A stretch of DNA of 64,000 bases from T3Sed10-241 sp036796255 (GTDB lineage Bacteria > Bacteroidota > Bacteroidia > Flavobacteriales_D > Cryomorphaceae), in assembly GCA_036796255.1 (NCBI GenBank), contig DAIRDH010000004.1, positions 24,282-88,281 on the forward strand, given 5' to 3'. Position numbers and translations under genes: made by a program. Position 1 is the first letter of the stretch; each line of letters opens with the position of its first letter. This document shows, one piece after another, positions 17,367-26,307 of the stretch. The notes under the pieces were generated by a model, which was not told the DNA's origin, did not search any database, and saw nothing but the letters and a program-made list of their open reading frames with translations.

Positions 17367-17409
17367 AAAGCGATTGGCTGTTTCTTTATTTCAAACAAAT
17401 GAATGTAGC

Positions 17410-17826
17410 ATGAAAAGTTTTCTTGTCGCTTCCCTCCTGCTTGTTTTCTCGCAGCTATCAGCACAAAAGGCAAGCGACATTGAAGGGTTATGGCTTACTG
17501 CCAATCGGGATTCACATGTGCTCATATTTAAAGATGGCGCAAAATATTCCGGAAAAATTGTCTGGCTGAAAGATCCTTTGGATGCCAGTGGCCAGCCACA
17601 GAAGGATGACAATGGTAAGCCCATTCTTAACATGAAATTCATGACAGGGTTTGAATTGAGCAGTGGAGGCAAATATGAAAACGGGAAGGTCTACGACCCC
17701 GAGAGCGGAAAAACGTATTATGGAAGCATGACGCTTGAAAATCGCAACGTACTGAAGCTAAGGGGAAGCCTGGATAGTTCAGGCTGGCTGGGGCGCACTG
17801 AAACCTGGTCAAGGGTAGGTCAATAA
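17410..17826 (+). CDS. Secreted DUF2147 protein
   Basis: 138 residues from the ATG at 17410, giving signal peptide MKSFLVASLLLVFSQLSAQ. The mature part is the DUF2147 fold: DIEGLWLTANRDSHVLIFKDGAKYSGKIVWLK, GFELSSGGKYENGKVYDPESGKTYYG, LKLRGSLDSSGWLGRTETW. A small lipocalin-like barrel secreted to the periplasm; function unknown. An AGCGGC/GCCGCT hairpin at 17833-17856 follows the stop but lacks a T-run. Confidence 0.8.
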   Translation: MKSFLVASLLLVFSQLSAQKASDIEGLWLTANRDSHVLIFKDGAKYSGKIVWLKDPLDASGQPQKDDNGKPILNMKFMTGFELSSGGKYENGKVYDPESGKTYYGSMTLENRNVLKLRGSLDSSGWLGRTETWSRVGQ

Positions 17827-18025
17827 CGCAAAAGCGGCACCCCGAAGAGCGCCGCTAGTGTTGGTGTAAGCATATCTTTGAGGGGAAATTCCAAACATAT
17901 GCGCCAAACCTGAATTATTTACGCACCAAATGTTAAATAGTTTCTACAATACCCTTATTTCTTTGGATTAAATTGCCAATGGCATCGACCAATGGATGAT
18001 GTGTCAAGGAAATTGAACATCAAAC

Positions 18026-19291
18026 TTATTTGGAAATGCCCTGAATTCCACTGAGGCGTACCCTTTCTGCCTCTTCTTCGGCTTTTCGGTGCTTGCTTAA
18101 AGGTTTTAAAGTCAACAGAAAGGCAGCAATCATTAAGATACCACCAGCTGCAAATGGCGCTCCGGGAAAATCGAAAGGTGTGCTTTCGCTGGTGAAAACG
18201 TAGAAAATGTAAGTCATCACGGGCGGGCCAATTACCGAAGTAAGACTTACCACCGAGGTTAGTACGCCCTGCAACTGGCCTTGCACCCTATCGCTGACCT
18301 GATTGCTGATGAGCCCTTGTAAGGTGGGCGTTGCCACACCCCCTAAGCAGTAAGGAATGATAAACACGAAAATCATCCAGCCCTCGGATGCCGATGCGAA
18401 CAGGAACATTCCAAGTATCCACATGCCCATTCCAAAAAGGATGGTGAAGTACTGTCCAAACCATCGCACGACCACACGCACCAGGCCGCCTTGCACAAGC
18501 GCCACCACCACGCCAACCACGGCCAGAGAATAACCCACCATGGCTTCGTCCCACTCAAATCGGTACATGGTGTAGAAGGTCCAGGTAGACTGTACAGCGT
18601 ATCCGGCGAGATAAATAAGAAAATATGGCACAACGAAATTCAATACACCAGGAAATTGCCGCAGGTTGAGCAAACCACCTACGGGATTTGCTTTTTTCCA
18701 TTGGATACTTTCTTGCCTATCCTCTTGCTTTAGGGACTCCGGTAAAATGAAATATCCGTACACGAAGTTGAGTAAGCTAAGGCCGGCCGCGATTAAAAAA
18801 GGCGCCTCCACACCCCATTTTGCCGCAAGGCCACCAATGACTGGGCCAATGATAAAGCCCAAGCCAAATGCGGCACCGATGAGGCCGAAATTCTGAGCCT
18901 TCTTTTCCGCAGTGCTGATATCAGCGATATAAGCTGTGGCCACGGTAAAGCTGGCGCCTGTGATGCCTGCCAAAATTCGCCCTACAAAGAGCCAGCCGAT
19001 CGTGGGTGCAAAAGCGTGAAAAATATAATCAATACCCAGCCCAAACAAGGCCATGAGGATAACAGGACGCCTTCCGTATTTATCGCTAAGCACGCCCAGA
19101 ATGGGCGCGAAGATGAACTGCATGATGGCGTACGAAAAAAGCAGCCAGCCCCCTACCCTCGAAGCCTCACTTAGTCCGCTGCCTTGCAACTTCTCAATGA
19201 GGGACGGGAGCACCGGAATGATAATCCCAATGCCAATCACATCGATTAGTATGGTAATGAAGATGAAACTGAGGGAAGCTTTATATCTCAA
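18026..19291 (-). CDS. MFS transporter, TCR/Tet-like drug efflux family
   Basis: 421 residues and about 12 hydrophobic segments. Motif A is GVLSDKYGRRPVIL in the loop between helices 2 and 3; helix 1 carries DVIGIGIIIPVLPSL and helix 5 GAAFGLGFIIGPVIGG, both typical of TetA-like antiporters. Likely exports small molecules from the inner membrane with proton exchange; tetracycline specificity is not implied. It follows a YceI gene by 63 nt on the same strand. No TetR-type regulator is adjacent. Confidence 0.82.
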   Translation of the reverse strand: MRYKASLSFIFITILIDVIGIGIIIPVLPSLIEKLQGSGLSEASRVGGWLLFSYAIMQFIFAPILGVLSDKYGRRPVILMALFGLGIDYIFHAFAPTIGWLFVGRILAGITGASFTVATAYIADISTAEKKAQNFGLIGAAFGLGFIIGPVIGGLAAKWGVEAPFLIAAGLSLLNFVYGYFILPESLKQEDRQESIQWKKANPVGGLLNLRQFPGVLNFVVPYFLIYLAGYAVQSTWTFYTMYRFEWDEAMVGYSLAVVGVVVALVQGGLVRVVVRWFGQYFTILFGMGMWILGMFLFASASEGWMIFVFIIPYCLGGVATPTLQGLISNQVSDRVQGQLQGVLTSVVSLTSVIGPPVMTYIFYVFTSESTPFDFPGAPFAAGGILMIAAFLLTLKPLSKHRKAEEEAERVRLSGIQGISK

Positions 19292-19354
19292 AGCGGGCCT
19301 ATTAAAGTGTCACAAATCACTGATAAATCTTCAATCCCAAAGCACATCGGTAGG

Positions 19355-19915
19355 TCATTTTTTTTCAAGAACGATTTTGAGTTTTATCTTCACCTCTTCT
19401 CCTATGATAAAACTGCTGTAATTGAGTCCGAGCCCATAGTCTTTGCGATCTATGGTAAATTCGCCGATCAATGTGGGCGTGCCCTGTGAATTGTCGACGA
19501 CAAATGGAAATTCGATCGGATTCTCGAATGATTTTATTTTCAGCAATCCCCTCATCACGAATTTATTCTCTGTTTCACTGGGGGTAATGGAGATAGATTT
19601 GAAGATAATGTTGGGATGCTGTTCTGCATGGAAGAACGCTTCCTCCAGCATGTGTTCATCTCTCTTTTTGACACCAGTGCGAATACTGCTTGTATTGACT
19701 TTCACATCAAATTGAGCTTTGTCAATTGCGTTAACGTCCAATTCAAAAGTAGCCGTTGGCATTTCAAGACTACCCTTCACAGTATTGAGCTTTAAATTTT
19801 CAACTTCAAAGGCGATGGAGGAGACTGGCGACACTTTCCATTGCTGTGCCATAACCGATGGGGCAAGGATGTTGGTAAAGCAGATAAGCAAGAATAAATC
19901 GACTTTCCTTCTCAT
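19355..19915 (-). CDS. YceI family protein, periplasmic
   Basis: 186 residues with signal peptide MRRKVDLFLLICFTNILAPSVMAQ. YceI lipocalin-like domain: WKVSPVSSIAFEVENLKLNTVKGSLE, NTSSIRTGVKKRDEHMLEEAFF, and GEFTIDRKDYGLG. YceI proteins bind polyprenyl-type lipids in the periplasm. A TATCTTTG box lies at 19948-19941 on the minus strand, 25 nt upstream. A second, lipidated YceI gene is at 23889. Confidence 0.88.
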   Translation of the reverse strand: MRRKVDLFLLICFTNILAPSVMAQQWKVSPVSSIAFEVENLKLNTVKGSLEMPTATFELDVNAIDKAQFDVKVNTSSIRTGVKKRDEHMLEEAFFHAEQHPNIIFKSISITPSETENKFVMRGLLKIKSFENPIEFPFVVDNSQGTPTLIGEFTIDRKDYGLGLNYSSFIIGEEVKIKLKIVLEKK

Positions 19916-19994
19916 ATTTTGGTGTTATGGGAAAGCGTAACAAAGATATGGTGATTGGGTTGACAGAGAGGTCCACATCCCTCATGGAGGCTTC

Positions 19995-20777
19995 TCACAT
20001 GGCATCTTTTTTGCCGGCCCCTTCCCTGCCCAACTCCCTCAATTTGGCATATTTGAGAAAAGTGCCATGTGCCGAATTGACGGCTATATTGAAGCCGGCG
20101 CGGCCATCCAGAAAACCAGCCTGGAGGATAAAGGATTTTAAAAAATGAACCATGGGTGAAAAGCAGAGCTGTAAAATGTTGGCCTTGCGCCCAGCTTCAT
20201 GCAGTAATTCTGCTTTGAGGCTCGAGAATTTATTGACCGTATTCATATGCTGATCAATGGTATAAAAGCTGTAATGCAGCAAGTCACCTTCGAGTTGGCT
20301 TACCTCCTCGCCTTCGTCCATGGTGATGCGTTCGTGGATTTTGCGCCCTGTCCATTTCCCCTTGCGGCGGTCATATAGCCTCAATTTTGTATCGGGATAC
20401 CATCCGCTGTGCCGCACCCAGGTGCCACAATATTGCGTGAGGCGCTTCATGGTGTAGGCATTGGCAGTGGGTTTTGCCTTTACGGCAAAAATGGAATTAC
20501 GCAGCTTTTCCGAAGGCGCTTCATCGGCATCTACTGAAAGTATCAAGTCGTTGGATGCCAATGCTGCAGCCCTGTTTTTCTGGTCGGCGTAATCATCAAA
20601 AGGATGCACGTGGCACGTGATGCCGCGTGCAGCGCATATGGCCACGGTATCGTCGGTGCTGCCGGAGTCCAGCACGATGATTTCATCGGCCAGGCCTTCC
20701 AGTGCCTCAATACAGCGGCCTATGTTGCGCGCTTCATTGTACGTGATTACCGTGGCCGAGATTTTCACTGACGACAT
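19995..20777 (-). CDS. Family 2 glycosyltransferase, WaaE/KdtX-like
   Basis: 260 residues from the ATG at 20777; the codon before it is TTG, a less likely start. SATVITYNEARNIGRCIEAL opens the GT-A domain, DEIIVLDSGSTDDT follows, and SVDADEAPS holds the metal-binding DAD. The C-terminal half (WYPDTKLRLYDRRKGKW, VHERI-type segment, FILQAGFLDGRAGF) matches the glucosyltransferases acting on lipopolysaccharide cores in Bacteroidota. It begins 9 nt after the S9 peptidase stop, so the pair is co-transcribed. The acceptor is inferred. Confidence 0.85.
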   Translation of the reverse strand: MSSVKISATVITYNEARNIGRCIEALEGLADEIIVLDSGSTDDTVAICAARGITCHVHPFDDYADQKNRAAALASNDLILSVDADEAPSEKLRNSIFAVKAKPTANAYTMKRLTQYCGTWVRHSGWYPDTKLRLYDRRKGKWTGRKIHERITMDEGEEVSQLEGDLLHYSFYTIDQHMNTVNKFSSLKAELLHEAGRKANILQLCFSPMVHFLKSFILQAGFLDGRAGFNIAVNSAHGTFLKYAKLRELGREGAGKKDAM

Positions 20778-20786
20778 CAACCCTCG

Positions 20787-22700
20787 CTATCGAATTGGCA
20801 GCGTTTCGTCGAGCCATTTAAAAAACTCGCGTTGCCACACCAGCCCATTTTGGGGCTTAAGTATCCAATGGTTTTCGTCAGGAAAGTATAGCAATCTGCT
20901 TTTAATTCCGAGCTGCTGAGCAGCCGTAAATGCTTCAAATGATTGGCCTTCGGGCACGCGGTAATCTTTGCCGCCCTGTATGATCATCATGGGTGTATTC
21001 CATTCACCTACGAGCGCTGAAGGGTCAAATTTATTGTAAGAGCGCTGTGCTTCCATGTTCATTCGGTCCCAGTATGCGCCGCCTAAATCCCAGTTGGTGA
21101 AAAATAGTTCCTCTGTAGTTCCGTACATACTTTTGAGGTTGAATACTCCAGCGTGGGCAATGAAAGAGCTAAACCTCCCATCGTGAATACCTGCAAGACG
21201 ATACACGGAGTAGCCTCCATAACTTGCGCCTACTGCACCCAATCCATTCAGGTTCACATAGGGCTCCTGGCTCATTGCATCAATGGCACTGAGGTAGTCC
21301 TGCATGTTGAGCCCACCCCAGTCTTTTGAAATCTGCTCATTCCAGGCCACTCCATGGCCAGGCATTCCACGCCGGTTGGGTGCCACAACAATGTATCCCT
21401 GGGCTGCCATCAATTGAAAATTCCATCGAAATGAGTAAAACTGACTCAATGCACTTTGTGGGCCGCCTTGGGTGTAGAGCAAGGTGCAATATTGTTTCTT
21501 TGGATCAAAGTCAGGCGGATAAATAACCCAAACCAACATGTCCTGACCATCCACTGTTTGCACGGTTCTCTCCTCTACGGTGCTCAGCTTAAGGCCATCG
21601 AATACTTCATCATTTACGGTAGTGATCTTCTTCATTTGTCCATTGGAAGCATTGATGCTGAAGAGTTCCATGGCGTGGTTCATGTCCATGCGACCAGCGA
21701 TGATGTCTGCACCCACCTGCCCTACCAGGCCGGTTACATCCCACTGACCTTCCGTGACTTGCTTCACCGGTCCCTGCACACCTTTTTTGTCAGGTATAGC
21801 CACTGAAAAGAGTTGCTCGGTCCCTTTAACTGGGGCAGTAAAATAGAGCACAGTGCCATCATTGCTCCAGATAAATTCATTGACCGTACCGTCCCATGTC
21901 TGGGTGAGATTTACAGCTTTACCATCTACGCGTACTTTCAGGTTGTTCTTGTCGCTCTCATAACCGTTGCGCGCCATGCTGAGCCAGGCCAAAGTGCCAT
22001 TTTTACTAAATTTGGGCGAGGTGTCATAGCCGGGGTTGTCTGCAGTGAGGTTAACGGTATTGCCTGTTGAAACTTCATAGGCGTAAATGTCGGTATTGGT
22101 GGAATTCATGTATTCCTTCCCTTTCACTTTCTTGCTTACATATACCACCCGCTTGCTGTCGGGACTCCAGGTGTAGTCATCGCTTCCGCCAAATGGCGAT
22201 GTGGGTGTGTGGTAGGGCTCCCCAAACATGATGTCGATCGCGGGACTTTTGCCTTTAGTATCGTTCAATATCAGATGATTGTACGTTCCATCGTGCCACG
22301 TATCCCAATGGCGGTGCTGCAGGTCGTCATATATATAAGCCTTGCTCTCCGGTACTTCGTTGTACAGGTCCTTTCCAAAAACCTTTAGTTCCTTCTTTTT
22401 CTCAACCGTTAGTTTCCATTTACCGTCGGGTGAAAGGTTATGTTCTTTAATGCCTTCCGCAGAGTCGACTGCTGTGTGCGTGGCAGACCCAAAATCGTAC
22501 CTGAAGATTTCGGAATCGAAGTCATTGTTGGCCATGTTTGGCCTGTTTACCTTATAAAATAGGGATTGCTGATCGTCCGTGATACCGATGGCACTTACAC
22601 GTCCAAGCTCCCAGAGCAATTCAGGAGTCATTACCTGTGCCTTCAGCTGAATTGTCAAGAGCACGGCAAAAGCAAAAAGAAGAAATTTTTTGAAGCTCAT
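20787..22700 (-). CDS. Secreted S9 family prolyl oligopeptidase-like peptidase
   Basis: About 637 residues from the ATG at 22700, which gives the signal peptide MSFKKFLLFAFAVLLTIQLKAQ; the 14-residue longer start breaks this. Propeller domain (LSPDGKWKLTVEKKKELKVFG, WSPDSKRVVYVSKKVKG), then a hydrolase domain with Ser in VGASYGGYS, Asp in IQGGKDYRVPEG and His in PDENHWIL. Periplasmic peptidase of the S9C/DPP-like type releasing short peptides. Distinct from the 862-residue S9 gene at 4598, which lacks a signal peptide. Confidence 0.9.
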   Translation of the reverse strand: MSFKKFLLFAFAVLLTIQLKAQVMTPELLWELGRVSAIGITDDQQSLFYKVNRPNMANNDFDSEIFRYDFGSATHTAVDSAEGIKEHNLSPDGKWKLTVEKKKELKVFGKDLYNEVPESKAYIYDDLQHRHWDTWHDGTYNHLILNDTKGKSPAIDIMFGEPYHTPTSPFGGSDDYTWSPDSKRVVYVSKKVKGKEYMNSTNTDIYAYEVSTGNTVNLTADNPGYDTSPKFSKNGTLAWLSMARNGYESDKNNLKVRVDGKAVNLTQTWDGTVNEFIWSNDGTVLYFTAPVKGTEQLFSVAIPDKKGVQGPVKQVTEGQWDVTGLVGQVGADIIAGRMDMNHAMELFSINASNGQMKKITTVNDEVFDGLKLSTVEERTVQTVDGQDMLVWVIYPPDFDPKKQYCTLLYTQGGPQSALSQFYSFRWNFQLMAAQGYIVVAPNRRGMPGHGVAWNEQISKDWGGLNMQDYLSAIDAMSQEPYVNLNGLGAVGASYGGYSVYRLAGIHDGRFSSFIAHAGVFNLKSMYGTTEELFFTNWDLGGAYWDRMNMEAQRSYNKFDPSALVGEWNTPMMIIQGGKDYRVPEGQSFEAFTAAQQLGIKSRLLYFPDENHWILKPQNGLVWQREFFKWLDETLPIR

Positions 22701-23041
22701 TTGGTCATTTTTAAGGATGTGAAGGTAGCTTATGGATTGCAATATTAAAACGGTCTTCTATCATACCATTCCAATAATCAAAATTAGGTTGTGCCCATCA
22801 ATCCATCAAATGCCTTTATTTACATCGCTTTGGGTTTGATAAGGGATTTCAAATATGAGGCAAAAGAAAAAAATAATTTTCAATAACATGACCGGCTAAA
22901 AGCTTTAATAATGAACGTTATGCTCTTAATGTTGAGCTCTAAAGGCTCACGGGGGGCGCAATTGGCATCGGTCGGGAGTACCTGATTTGGTATTCAAATG
23001 AAGGCAAGTCCCGTGAGTAAAAGAAAAGAACCCTGTCGCAA
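22701..23041. other. Intergenic region (341 bp) with a structured element
   Basis: No coding frame of note. The main content is the stem-loop element at 22946-23017 described separately; the remaining sequence is AT-rich. Confidence 0.5.
22946..23017 (+). ncRNA. Candidate structured RNA, 72 nt, unknown
   Basis: CTCACGGG (22946-22953) pairs perfectly with CCCGTGAG (23010-23017), enclosing 56 nt. Inside, GAGTACC (22976-22982) pairs with GGTATTC (22989-22995) around a 6-nt loop. One pair in that hairpin is G-U on the plus strand and would be A-C on the minus strand, so plus is the favoured strand. It does not fit tRNA (no T-arm pairing). No T-run follows, so it could be a processed RNA, part of a longer transcript, or a DNA element. 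Confidence 0.35.
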
Positions 23042-23491
23042 TTACTTGCTTAAGCTGATTTGGATATGCCTATTACGGTCGAGCAATATAGCGGCGGAAT
23101 CAAAATCAGGCGGTCCAAAACTTCCTTTCGCATTGTTTGAAAATCCATAAGGCTCTGAAGGAAAATAAAACATGTTTCTGTCCAGCTTGCCGTTGTTGTT
23201 GACGTCAAGAAAAACGGCAACGGCATAGGTGCCTTGGGGCAACATCATTTGAGCAACCTTATTTGTCTTATTCTCACCCGAGATTGCCATCGTTTTAAAG
23301 GGCTCACCTTCGGGAAAACCATTGGACTTATTAAAGACAGCAATCATCAACGTGCCATTGCCCTGATCCATACCCGGAAAATCAATGGAGAGTTTCCATG
23401 ACTTTTCTGAGGAGCTATGGATTGCTTCAACCGCTGCCATGGCATGAATAGCACAGAACAAATAAATCGAGAAGAGGACTTTAGCTTTCAC
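23042..23491 (-). CDS. Secreted DUF2141 protein
   Basis: 149 residues from a GTG at 23491, giving the signal peptide VKAKVLFSIYLFCAIHAMAA. The longer ATG start at 23548 is rejected because a TACCTTTG box (23519-23512) lies inside that extension. DUF2141 landmarks: GNGTLMIAVFNKSNGFPEGEPF, LPQGTYAVAVFLDVNNNGKLDRN and PSEPYGFSNNAKG. A small secreted beta-sandwich with an Asp-rich calcium-like loop; function unknown. Confidence 0.8.
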   Translation of the reverse strand: MKAKVLFSIYLFCAIHAMAAVEAIHSSSEKSWKLSIDFPGMDQGNGTLMIAVFNKSNGFPEGEPFKTMAISGENKTNKVAQMMLPQGTYAVAVFLDVNNNGKLDRNMFYFPSEPYGFSNNAKGSFGPPDFDSAAILLDRNRHIQISLSK

Positions 23492-23613
23492 TGGACCAGT
23501 TTTAACAAAGCCAAAGGTAGGTTGAAGACTTGTTTGGAATACATTCATTAAGTTTAATTAATATTCTACATAAAAAGAACTCTGAATGAGGAATTTATAT
23601 ATCGACAGGGCCT

Positions 23614-23766
23614 TATCTTCTGGCGATGAATCTAAAGTTTTTAAGGATTATGGCAACCTATCGCTATATCGTCGTCTAAACATTGCCAGACCGCCGAGGC
23701 GGATGGAATAAGATGCTTAACAAATAAGAAAAGAGCCATGCCTAACCAGCAATGGCTTTTTTTTTG
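23614..23766 (+). ncRNA. Possible small RNA ending at an orphan terminator
   Basis: A TATCTTCT box at 23614-23621 could start a transcript near 23626. It would pass through the CCGCC-GA-GGCGG hairpin (23691-23702) and end at the terminator at 23732-23766. The only frames inside are shorter than 20 codons. No -33 element is visible and no known RNA family is recognised. Confidence 0.25.
23732..23766 (+). terminator. Rho-independent terminator without an upstream gene
   Basis: AGCCAT (23734-23739) pairs with ATGGCT (23752-23757) around a 12-nt loop, followed by nine T. No plus-strand gene precedes it within 6 kb. Confidence 0.6.
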
Positions 23767-23848
23767 TCCACCTCCCATAATGCATCTGCCTGATTATCAA
23801 TGAATATTTAATTTTAAATTGCTGCTAACAATTTGGCTTTTTAGTTGT

Positions 23849-23856
23849 TACCTTTG
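23849..23856 (+). promoter_or_regulatory. -7 box TACCTTTG of the YceI lipoprotein
   Basis: Perfect TAnnTTTG 32 nt upstream of the ATG at 23889. No TTG at 17-23 bp spacing. Confidence 0.5.
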
Positions 23857-23888
23857 CGCTAATTTAACAAACCAAAATAATAACTAGA

Positions 23889-24554
23889 ATGAAGTCGCTT
23901 AACAAGTTTTTTACAATGATTGCTGCCGGAGCTTTTTTAGCAGCATGTGGAGGCCCAACAGAATCTACTACATCTGATGCCGAAAATGCAGATTCTACCG
24001 CAGTGAGTTCGATTGAAGGAACTTACACCGTAGACGTGGAGAAGAGTCAGATCAACTGGGAAGGTACAATGCTCGAAGTCGGTGGAGTATCACTTTACGG
24101 ACACAACGGAACCATTAAGTTAGCCAAAGGCGAAATGAGAGCTGAAGGTGGTAAAATTAACCAAGGCTCTTTGGTCGTGGATATGAACACCATTTCGCCG
24201 GAAGATGAGAATTACCGTGATGAAGACGGCGGACGCAAGAGCGATCTTGTTGGTCACCTTTCATCTGATGATTTCTTTAACGTAGGTGAATTTCCTTACA
24301 GCAATTTTGAAATTTCCCAAGCTGCTGATGGACAAGTTGAGGGTTTGATCACCATCCGCGGAATCCAAAAGCCAGTTACTATTGAAGATGCTACTATTTC
24401 TGAAAATGAAGATGGAAGCATCCATGCAACTGGTAACTTCTCGATCGATCGCCAGGAGTTCAATGTGCGTTTCGCAATGCCCGTACAAGAGAAGGTATTG
24501 TCTGACAAAATCAAACTTGGATTTGACATTGTAGCAGTTAAAACTGCAGCCTAA
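23889..24554 (+). CDS. YceI family lipoprotein
   Basis: 221 residues. Lipobox AFLAAC|GG (Cys20), then an acidic Ser/Thr-rich linker (about 22-45) and a YceI domain: GTYTVDVEKSQINWEG, GGKINQGSLVVDMNTIS, VGHLSSDDFFNVGEFP, ITIRGIQKPVTIED and SIDRQEFNVRF. Lipid-anchored relative of the soluble YceI protein at 19355. Monocistronic: own -7 box and a strong terminator. Confidence 0.9.
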   Translation: MKSLNKFFTMIAAGAFLAACGGPTESTTSDAENADSTAVSSIEGTYTVDVEKSQINWEGTMLEVGGVSLYGHNGTIKLAKGEMRAEGGKINQGSLVVDMNTISPEDENYRDEDGGRKSDLVGHLSSDDFFNVGEFPYSNFEISQAADGQVEGLITIRGIQKPVTIEDATISENEDGSIHATGNFSIDRQEFNVRFAMPVQEKVLSDKIKLGFDIVAVKTAA

Positions 24555-24572
24555 TCCGAACTGAATCACTGA

Positions 24573-24606
24573 AAAGCCCTTCGCAAGCGAAGGGCTTTTT
24601 TTTTTT
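24573..24606 (+). terminator. Rho-independent terminator
   Basis: AGCCCTTCGC (24575-24584) pairs perfectly with GCGAAGGGCT (24587-24596) around a 2-nt loop, followed by eleven T. Confidence 0.93.
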
Positions 24607-24610
24607 ACGC

Positions 24611-25198
24611 TTATGGCACCAAAAAAGACGAATTGACCAAAGAACCGTTGTCGTAATTGAATTGAGCCCTGATGTGCCCCGCTCGACTCAGTTGCAGTAC
24701 CTCCATCAGGTCAACCTGACAACGAACTAAAGCGAAGAATTCATCATCGAGTGATTTTCGCAAATTTGACTCAGACCACTCTCGCGTACTCCATACGCTG
24801 CCCGGTGCATCCATAGTATTGTATGACGCGCGGCCGTGTTCACCTACCCTGCCCCATGCCTCTTTTGCTTCAGCATCTTTATGATGAATCGCAACGGTAG
24901 TCATTAATTTTACTTGCAGCCTCGCAGTTGGGTGCCAGAACAGCAGTGTCGCAAAGGCGACTTTCCTGAGCTGCCCAATTTTTTCAGAACGCATATCCGT
25001 AAAAATTTCAACAACAAACGGGTCGAGGTGTACTTTTCGGGACACCACCATCCGCGAGTCAGGACCAGGCACCTCAAAGGTGCTGAAAACCGTGTTTTTG
25101 AATGGGTGCTTTGGCGATCGGGTTCCGCGCTGCAATTGATCAATCGCAAAGTGTGCTATGCGTTCAAGGCTGTGGTGGTGTTCTATGATTTTACCCAT
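24611..25198 (-). CDS. Pyridoxamine 5'-phosphate oxidase-fold flavoprotein
   Basis: 195 residues of the split-barrel FMN-binding fold (Pyridox_oxase_2/Alr4036-like): NTVFSTFEVPGPDSRMVVSRKV, IFTDMRSEKIGQL, ATLLFWHPTARLQVKL and a C-terminal segment equivalent to the PdxH substrate end. It lacks the full PdxH signature, unlike the true pdxH at 7481. Probably a flavin reductase or oxidase. It is divergent from paaA, which could point to a shared role, but this is only positional. Confidence 0.7.
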   Translation of the reverse strand: MGKIIEHHHSLERIAHFAIDQLQRGTRSPKHPFKNTVFSTFEVPGPDSRMVVSRKVHLDPFVVEIFTDMRSEKIGQLRKVAFATLLFWHPTARLQVKLMTTVAIHHKDAEAKEAWGRVGEHGRASYNTMDAPGSVWSTREWSESNLRKSLDDEFFALVRCQVDLMEVLQLSRAGHIRAQFNYDNGSLVNSSFLVP

Positions 25199-25245
25199 TT
25201 TAATCTGCTGTCATGTTAGATTGCGTTAACATTGGTGCGGCTTTT

Positions 25246-25275
25246 TTGTTAAAACCACACAAAGGAGTATTTTTA
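25246..25275 (+). promoter_or_regulatory. paa operon promoter, TTG-N19-TATTTTTA
   Basis: TTG at 25246-25248 and TATTTTTA at 25268-25275, 19 bp apart, 32 nt upstream of paaA. No clear operator palindrome. Confidence 0.6.
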
Positions 25276-25307
25276 CATCCACCTACCAAACTGAAATCAA
25301 AATACAC

Positions 25308-26252
25308 ATGGAATTAGCAGAACGCGAAAAACAGTTTCAAGAGAAGATAGACAGCGGAGAGAAAGTTGAAGCCAAAGAATGGATGCCTGAAAATTACCGC
25401 AGGCAGTTGATTCGAATGATTTCCCAGCATGCTCATTCTGAGATAGTAGGAATGTTGCCGGAAGGGAATTGGATCACAAGGGCTCCTTCCCTCCGTCGCA
25501 AGGCAGTGCTGCTCGCAAAAGTTCAGGACGAAGCTGGCCATGGATTATACCTTTACAGTGCAGCTGAAACGCTCGGCATCGACCGCCGCACCCTAATCGA
25601 TCAGTTGCTTACCGGAAAGGCCAAATATTCCAGCATTTTCAATTATCCCACATTAAACTGGGCCGATATAGGAGCCATAGGCTGGCTCGTAGATGGAGCT
25701 GCAATTGTAAACCAAACTATGCTTGCCAGAGGCTCGTATGGACCTTACAGCCGCGCCATGGTGCGCATATGCAAGGAAGAGAGTTTTCACAACCGTCAAG
25801 GATATGAAATCATATACCAGCTTGCGAAAGGGACTAAAGAGCAAAAAGAAATGGCACAAGACGCGCTCAACCGCTGGTGGTGGCCATCCATCCAAATGCT
25901 TGGCCCGTCAGACGCTGATTCGAAAAACAGCGACGAGACCATGCGTTGGAAGATCAAGGTAGAAAGCAATGACACCGTAAGGCAGCGCTTTATAGACCGA
26001 ACGGTACCACAGGCCGAGGCCGCTGGTTTAACCATCCCCGATCCCGATTTGAAATTCAATGAAGAAACCGGGCATTGGGAAATTGGTGAAGTAGATTGGA
26101 CAGAATTTTACCAGGTGATCAAAGGCAATGGCCCTTGCAATAGAAAACGTCTTAAAGCGCGTCAAGCGGCAGAAAGTGAGGGAGAATGGGTGAGAAAAGC
26201 ATCTGCAGCTTATGCTGAAAAGCAAAAAAGAAAGCAAATGAAAGCCGCATAA
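25308..26252 (+). CDS. paaA: 1,2-phenylacetyl-CoA epoxidase, catalytic subunit A
   Basis: 314 residues, full length. Diiron ferritin-like subunit that epoxidises the ring of phenylacetyl-CoA with O2. Iron-ligand motifs are visible in KVQDEAGHGLYLY and CKEESFHNRQGYE. Landmarks MPENYRRQLIRMISQHAHSE and GNWITRAPSLRRKAVLLAK match PaaA closely. First gene of paaABCD; the spacing to paaB is 55 nt. Confidence 0.96.
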   Translation: MELAEREKQFQEKIDSGEKVEAKEWMPENYRRQLIRMISQHAHSEIVGMLPEGNWITRAPSLRRKAVLLAKVQDEAGHGLYLYSAAETLGIDRRTLIDQLLTGKAKYSSIFNYPTLNWADIGAIGWLVDGAAIVNQTMLARGSYGPYSRAMVRICKEESFHNRQGYEIIYQLAKGTKEQKEMAQDALNRWWWPSIQMLGPSDADSKNSDETMRWKIKVESNDTVRQRFIDRTVPQAEAAGLTIPDPDLKFNEETGHWEIGEVDWTEFYQVIKGNGPCNRKRLKARQAAESEGEWVRKASAAYAEKQKRKQMKAA

Positions 26253-26307
26253 AGCGGCTGGTTATGCGCTCGAGTACCAAATGATCTCAACCATCAATAA
26301 ACATACA

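Larger units (their letters stand above)
23492..23888. other. Intergenic region (397 bp) between divergent DUF2141 and YceI genes
   Basis: Holds the DUF2141 -7 box (minus), a plus-strand terminator at 23732-23766 with no gene before it, a CCGCC-GA-GGCGG hairpin at 23691-23702 and the YceI -7 box at 23849-23856. Confidence 0.5.

Noticed and set aside
22946..23017. tRNA interpretation of the 72-nt element
   Set aside because: Length and closing stem are similar, but there is no paired T-arm or anticodon arm and no CCA-like end.
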